This document shows positions 15,224-18,483 of a stretch of DNA of 18,483 bases, piece after piece. The first letter of the stretch is position 1. Each line of letters begins with the position of its first letter. This stretch comes from Kangiella sp. (lineage in GTDB: Bacteria; Pseudomonadota; Gammaproteobacteria; Enterobacterales; Kangiellaceae). The notes beneath the pieces were generated by a model. That model did not search any database. It was given only the letters and a program-made list of their open reading frames with translations, and had not been told where the DNA came from. The position numbers were made by a program, and so were the translations under genes. Where the stretch lies: assembly GCA_002733465.1 (NCBI GenBank), contig NVVT01000011.1, positions 2,762-21,244 of the forward strand. Reading direction: 5' to 3'.

Positions 15224-17311
15224 CTAGTAGCTTACAGACTCAACCACCTTTGCTGGAGCTTCAGCATATTCTAAGAATTCCATAGAATAACTTGCACGTC
15301 CTTGGGAAGCACTTCTGACTGCCGTTGAATAACCAAACATTTCACGCAATGGAACTTCTGCATTGATCACTTTACCTGAAGGATTATCTTCCATTCCATG
15401 AACCACTCCTCTTCTGCGATTGAGATCACCCATCACATCACCCATATATTCTTCAGGCGTTACCACTTCGACCTTCATAATTGGTTCTAGTAAAATTGGC
15501 CCGGCATCCAGCGTTGCCTGTCTTAATCCCATTGACGCTGCAATTTTAAATGCCATTTCATTTGAATCAACATCGTGGTACGAACCATCCACCAATGTCA
15601 CTTTAATATCAACTAAGGGATAGCCCGCTAAAATTCCATTTTGCATTTGCTCTAAAAGACCTTTTTCAATTGCAGGTATGTAATCTTTAGGAACAACGCC
15701 ATCTTTTATTTCACTAACAAATTCAAACCCTTCGCCACGAGCTTTGGGTTCAACTTTTAAACAAACATGACCATATTGACCCGTTCCACCTGTTTGCCTT
15801 ATAAATTTCCCTTCGGCTTCAACGCTATTACGGATTGTTTCTCTATAACTCACTTGTGGATTTCCGATATTAGCTTCTACTTGAAACTCTCTTTTCATTC
15901 GGTCAACCAATATATCGAGATGAAGTTCACCCATTCCAGAGATGATCACTTGCCCAGAATCTTCATCGGTTTTTACTTGAAATGAAGGATCTTCTTTAGC
16001 CAACTTATCTAACGCCACTGTCATTTTATCTTGGTCAGAAACGGTACGAGGCTCTACTGCAACGGAAATGACGGGATCAGGAAACTCCATACTTTCTAAA
16101 ATGATGGGATGATTTACGGCACAAAAGGTATTACCTGTTGTCACATCTTTAAGACCTATCGCCGCCGCGATATCGCCAGCACAAACTTCTTTTACTTCTT
16201 CTCGACTATTTGAATGCATTTGCACGATTCGCCCAATTCTCTCTTTTTGCTTTTTAATTGGGTTATAGATTTGGTCGCCCGTTTTTAATACGCCCGAATA
16301 GACTCTAAAGAATGTCAACGTTCCGACAAATGGATCGGTTGCGATTTTGAATGCTAAAGCGGCAAAGGGTTCTTTATCATTTGCTTTTCTATAAACTACG
16401 GTCTCGCCATCTTCTAGCGTTCCTTCAACTGCAGGGATATCATCAGGTGATGGTAAATAATCGATGACTGCATCCAAAACGTTTTGCACACCTTTATTTT
16501 TAAACGCGCTCCCACAGGTTGCTAGTACAATTTCGTTGTCGATTGTACGTGAGCGTAAACCTTGCTTAATTTCTTCATTGGATAACTCGCCTTCTTCTAA
16601 ATATTTGTCCATTAACACTTCATTTGCTTCGGCTGCAGCTTCTATCATTTTCTCTCGATAGTCTTCAGCTTGAGCTTTAAGCGTTTCTGGGATTTCAGCG
16701 TATTCAAAAGTCATTCCTTTGTCATTATTATTCCAATAGACCGCTTTCATTTTGACTAAATCAATTATTCCTTCAAATTCTTCTTCTGCACCGATAGGCA
16801 AATGGATGGCAACCGGTGTTGCTCCCAAACGTTCTTCAATTTGTTCTATTACTCGAATGAAGTCAGCGCCTGCTCTATCCATTTTATTGACAAATACTAT
16901 ACGAGGCACTCCGTACTTATCAGCTTGACGCCAAACAGTTTCAGACTGAGGTTCTACTCCCGATGAGCCACAAAATACTACCACGGCGCCATCCAGTACT
17001 CTCAAGGAGCGTTCCACCTCGATGGTAAAGTCAACATGCCCTGGAGTATCAATGATATTGATTCGATGTTGTTCAAACTGTTTGTCCATTCCTTGCCAAA
17101 AGGTGGTAGTGGCTGCCGAGGTAATGGTAATTCCACGCTCTTGCTCTTGCTCCATCCAATCCATTGTTGCAGCGCCATCATGCACTTCACCCATCCGGTG
17201 AGATAAGCCTGTGTAATAAAGAATTCGTTCGGTCGTGGTTGTTTTGCCCGCATCAACATGGGCGACAATTCCTATATTCCTATATTTTTTAATCGGCGTA
17301 GTTCTTGGCAT
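15224..17311 (-). CDS. fusA: Elongation factor G (str-operon copy)
   Basis: The main EF-G, 695 residues, catalysing tRNA/mRNA translocation. GTPase motifs: AHVDAGKTT at residues 17-25, ERGITITSAATT, DTPGH at 88-92 with His92, and NKMD at 142-145. Domains II-V are complete, ending with GDVMGDLNRRRGV and FGYSTAVRSASQGRASYSMEF. It opens with MPRTTPIKKYRNIG, close to the usual str-operon start, and lies downstream of rpsL and rpsG. An AAGAAG ribosome site precedes the ATG. It differs clearly from the second EF-G (FusA2) elsewhere in this window, so the pair is an old duplication. Two oddities: no tuf follows, and a terminator plus a repeat element separates it from rpsG, so it may need its own promoter or read-through. 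Confidence 0.97.
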   Translation of the reverse strand: MPRTTPIKKYRNIGIVAHVDAGKTTTTERILYYTGLSHRMGEVHDGAATMDWMEQEQERGITITSAATTTFWQGMDKQFEQHRINIIDTPGHVDFTIEVERSLRVLDGAVVVFCGSSGVEPQSETVWRQADKYGVPRIVFVNKMDRAGADFIRVIEQIEERLGATPVAIHLPIGAEEEFEGIIDLVKMKAVYWNNNDKGMTFEYAEIPETLKAQAEDYREKMIEAAAEANEVLMDKYLEEGELSNEEIKQGLRSRTIDNEIVLATCGSAFKNKGVQNVLDAVIDYLPSPDDIPAVEGTLEDGETVVYRKANDKEPFAALAFKIATDPFVGTLTFFRVYSGVLKTGDQIYNPIKKQKERIGRIVQMHSNSREEVKEVCAGDIAAAIGLKDVTTGNTFCAVNHPIILESMEFPDPVISVAVEPRTVSDQDKMTVALDKLAKEDPSFQVKTDEDSGQVIISGMGELHLDILVDRMKREFQVEANIGNPQVSYRETIRNSVEAEGKFIRQTGGTGQYGHVCLKVEPKARGEGFEFVSEIKDGVVPKDYIPAIEKGLLEQMQNGILAGYPLVDIKVTLVDGSYHDVDSNEMAFKIAASMGLRQATLDAGPILLEPIMKVEVVTPEEYMGDVMGDLNRRRGVVHGMEDNPSGKVINAEVPLREMFGYSTAVRSASQGRASYSMEFLEYAEAPAKVVESVSY

Positions 17312-17343
17312 GACTATTTCTTCTTGGTTATCAGCAAAATATT

Positions 17344-17452
17344 CCCCCCTTTGCGAAGGGGGCTAGGGGGGATTTAAAGGGCTTACAAAAAGTGATTTTA
17401 CGAAACAATCTCACTCCGTAAATCCCCCTCAATCCCCCTTCGCAAAGGGGGA
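17344..17452. repeat. Palindromic repeat element (MITE-like) between rpsG and fusA
   Basis: Two inverted copies of a roughly 34-base unit flank about 40 bases. The left copy (17344-17378) has CCCCCCTTTGCGAAGGGGG followed by CTAGGGGGGATTTA. The right copy (17417-17452) is its imperfect reverse complement, sharing the 18-base core CCCCCTTTGCGAAGGGGG, which is itself nearly palindromic. A degenerate third piece, CCCTTCGCGAAG, lies at 17467-17478. It resembles short non-coding palindromic repeats scattered through many bacterial genomes. The copies would form strong hairpins in the fusA leader RNA. Confidence 0.8.
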
Positions 17453-17511
17453 GGCGATCATATTTCCCTTCGCGAAGCGAGAAGCACTATTTATTCTAAT
17501 CTGTAAAAACA

Positions 17512-17540
17512 AAAAAGCCGACTATTAACGTCGGCTTTTT
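17512..17540 (-). terminator. Rho-independent terminator after rpsG
   Basis: A perfect 11-bp stem, AAAAAGCCGAC / GTCGGCTTTTT (17512-17522 with 17530-17540), loop of 7, followed on the minus strand by further T residues (TGTTTTT). It lies 16 bases after the rpsG stop and should end, or strongly attenuate, transcription before fusA. The stem also has T residues on the plus strand. Confidence 0.9.
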
Positions 17541-17556
17541 CAATAACTGATATTGA

Positions 17557-18030
17557 CTACCAACGGTAGTGAGCAAATGCTTTATTTGCTTCAGCCATTC
17601 TGTGAATATCTTCACGTTTCTTAATACATGAACCACGTCCGTCCATTGCATCCATCAATTCACCCGCTAAACGAGCATTCATTGATTTTTCACCACGTTT
17701 ACGTGATCCTTCAACTAACCAACGCATTGCAAGCGCGATTTGACGTGAAGGTCTTACTTCCACTGGAACTTGATAAGTTGAACCACCGACTCGGCGAGAT
17801 TTAACTTCCACTAATGGCTTAATTTTGTCTAAACCCTCTTCAAAGATAGGCATTGCATCTTCGACGTTTTTCTTTTCTTTGATGATATCAAGTGCATCAT
17901 AAACAATTTTTTCTGCAACTGATTTCTTTCCATCAACCATTAAAATATTGATGAATTTTGCTAGCAATTCACTTCCAAACTTTGGATCGGGTAGGATCTC
18001 ACGTTTGGCGACGACGCGTCTTCTTGGCAT
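17557..18030 (-). CDS. rpsG: 30S ribosomal protein S7
   Basis: 157 residues, the usual bacterial length without the E. coli K-12 C-terminal tail. It is the primary binder and assembly organiser of the 3' domain of 16S rRNA, near the E site. Recognised by MPRRRVVAKREILPDPKFGS, FINILMVDGKKSVAEKIVY, VEVKSRRVGGSTYQVPVEV and MAEANKAFAHYRW. AGGA lies about 9 bases before the ATG. It follows rpsL, as in the str operon, but after an unusually long 219-base spacer (about 96 in E. coli, where S7 represses its own operon by binding this spacer). A terminator follows directly. Confidence 0.98.
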   Translation of the reverse strand: MPRRRVVAKREILPDPKFGSELLAKFINILMVDGKKSVAEKIVYDALDIIKEKKNVEDAMPIFEEGLDKIKPLVEVKSRRVGGSTYQVPVEVRPSRQIALAMRWLVEGSRKRGEKSMNARLAGELMDAMDGRGSCIKKREDIHRMAEANKAFAHYRW

Positions 18031-18249
18031 TTTCGTTTTTCCTATGTGTTCTTCAGGTTATTCCAGCACTGTGTCCGGACCTTACTCACATCTCAAAAGG
18101 GATGTATTCAATTTTAAACATGATTCTTAATTATTTTTTGAATCCTTGCGATTCAATAAAGTAATCATTAATAGAAAAATGTTCTGTTTCGTTTTTACTT
18201 GGCTTGCAAATGGCTTAGCGCTTTAGCTAAAGATGAGAAAACTCAAACT
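18031..18249 (-). other. Long rpsL-rpsG intercistronic spacer, possible S7 control region
   Basis: 219 bases with no gene. On the minus strand it has TTGAATC-GCAAG-GATTCAA (18138-18156), a 7-bp stem followed by A residues rather than T, and a weak stem around 18215-18232. In E. coli the equivalent spacer is the S7 autoregulatory target. I see no match to that structure by eye, so control here is inferred from position only. Confidence 0.4.
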
Positions 18250-18483
18250 TTACTTAGGACGCTTAGTTCCGTATTTAGAACGTCCTTGACGACGATCTTT
18301 AACTCCACCTAAATCAAGATTTCCACGTACACAGTGATAACGTACACCAGGAAGATCTTTAACACGACCTCCACGGATAACAACAACACTATGCTCTTGT
18401 AAATTATGACCTTCACCACCGATGTAAGAAGTTACTTCGAATCCGTTAGTTAAACGAACACGAGCCACTTTACGAAGTGCTGA
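18250..18483 (-). CDS. rpsL: 30S ribosomal protein S12, C-terminal part (cut by window edge)
   Basis: The last 77 codons and stop of rpsL; the N-terminus lies beyond the right edge. The frame reads SALRKVARVRLTNGFEV at the edge, continuing through SYIGGEGHNLQEHSVVVIRG and GRVKDLPGVRYHCVRGNLD to GTKRPK. A GTG near the edge is an internal valine codon, not a start. S12 lies at the decoding centre and governs accuracy. The KDLPG loop, with the lysine tied to streptomycin response (K87/88) and the neighbouring Asp that RimO methylthiolates in E. coli, is wild-type. The other resistance hotspot (Lys42/43) is outside the window. It is the first gene of the str cluster as seen here. Confidence 0.97.
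   Translation of the reverse strand, partial: SALRKVARVRLTNGFEVTSYIGGEGHNLQEHSVVVIRGGRVKDLPGVRYHCVRGNLDLGGVKDRRQGRSKYGTKRPK

Noticed and set aside
17002..17268. Open frame of 88 codons inside fusA, same strand
   Set aside because: It is an out-of-frame shadow of the conserved GTPase domain.
17344..17478. CRISPR array
   Set aside because: The repeats are inverted, only two or three in number, with no regular spacers and no cas genes.
18138..18156. Terminator between rpsL and rpsG
   Set aside because: The 7-bp AT-rich stem is followed by A residues on the minus strand, so it lacks the T-run needed for termination of rpsL.

Overview
The window looks like chromosome from an AT-rich, probably aquatic or marine gammaproteobacterium. 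Three things point that way: rpsL/rpsG/fusA proteins of gammaproteobacterial type, a second EF-G closely resembling (from memory) the FusA2 of Vibrio, Shewanella and Pseudomonas relatives, and Hsp33 with periplasmic Dsb/cyclophilin proteins. I cannot fix the genus; a Kangiellaceae-like lineage is only a guess.

Layout, left to right. A secreted LVIVD-repeat beta-propeller protein with cadherin-like domains (minus strand) is followed by a 640-base non-coding stretch. This leads into fusA2 (plus), which has a promoter of the stringent-control type and a strong terminator. Next come a divergent pair, a LysR regulator (minus) and a short DUF1338 / 2-oxoadipate dioxygenase-decarboxylase-like enzyme (plus), sharing an intergenic region with a perfect T-N11-A palindrome. 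hslO (Hsp33, plus) follows.

Then a minus-strand block of three large exported redox/copper proteins. In transcription order these are a 1259-residue multicopper oxidase lipoprotein, a three-domain fusion of Sco copper chaperone, c-type cytochrome and PCuAC copper chaperone, and a cyclophilin-DsbA fusion. The right end is part of the str operon on the minus strand: rpsL (cut by the window edge), rpsG and fusA. No tuf follows fusA. A terminator and a palindromic repeat element lie between rpsG and fusA.

The most interesting part is 8224-14884. I infer a periplasmic cuproenzyme locus: the Sco and PCuAC domains would handle copper, the tethered cytochrome c would carry electrons, and the DsbA/cyclophilin protein would handle disulfides and proline isomerisation for a large lipid-anchored oxidase. 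The substrate is unknown; metal oxidation (Mn/Fe), cuprous oxidation or phenolic oxidation are all possible. An intrinsic terminator after the oxidase gene and a probable promoter before the Sco fusion suggest two transcription units.

The block is flanked by the two EF-G genes in opposite orientation. The apparent absence of tuf, and the repeat inside the str operon, suggest this neighbourhood has been rearranged.
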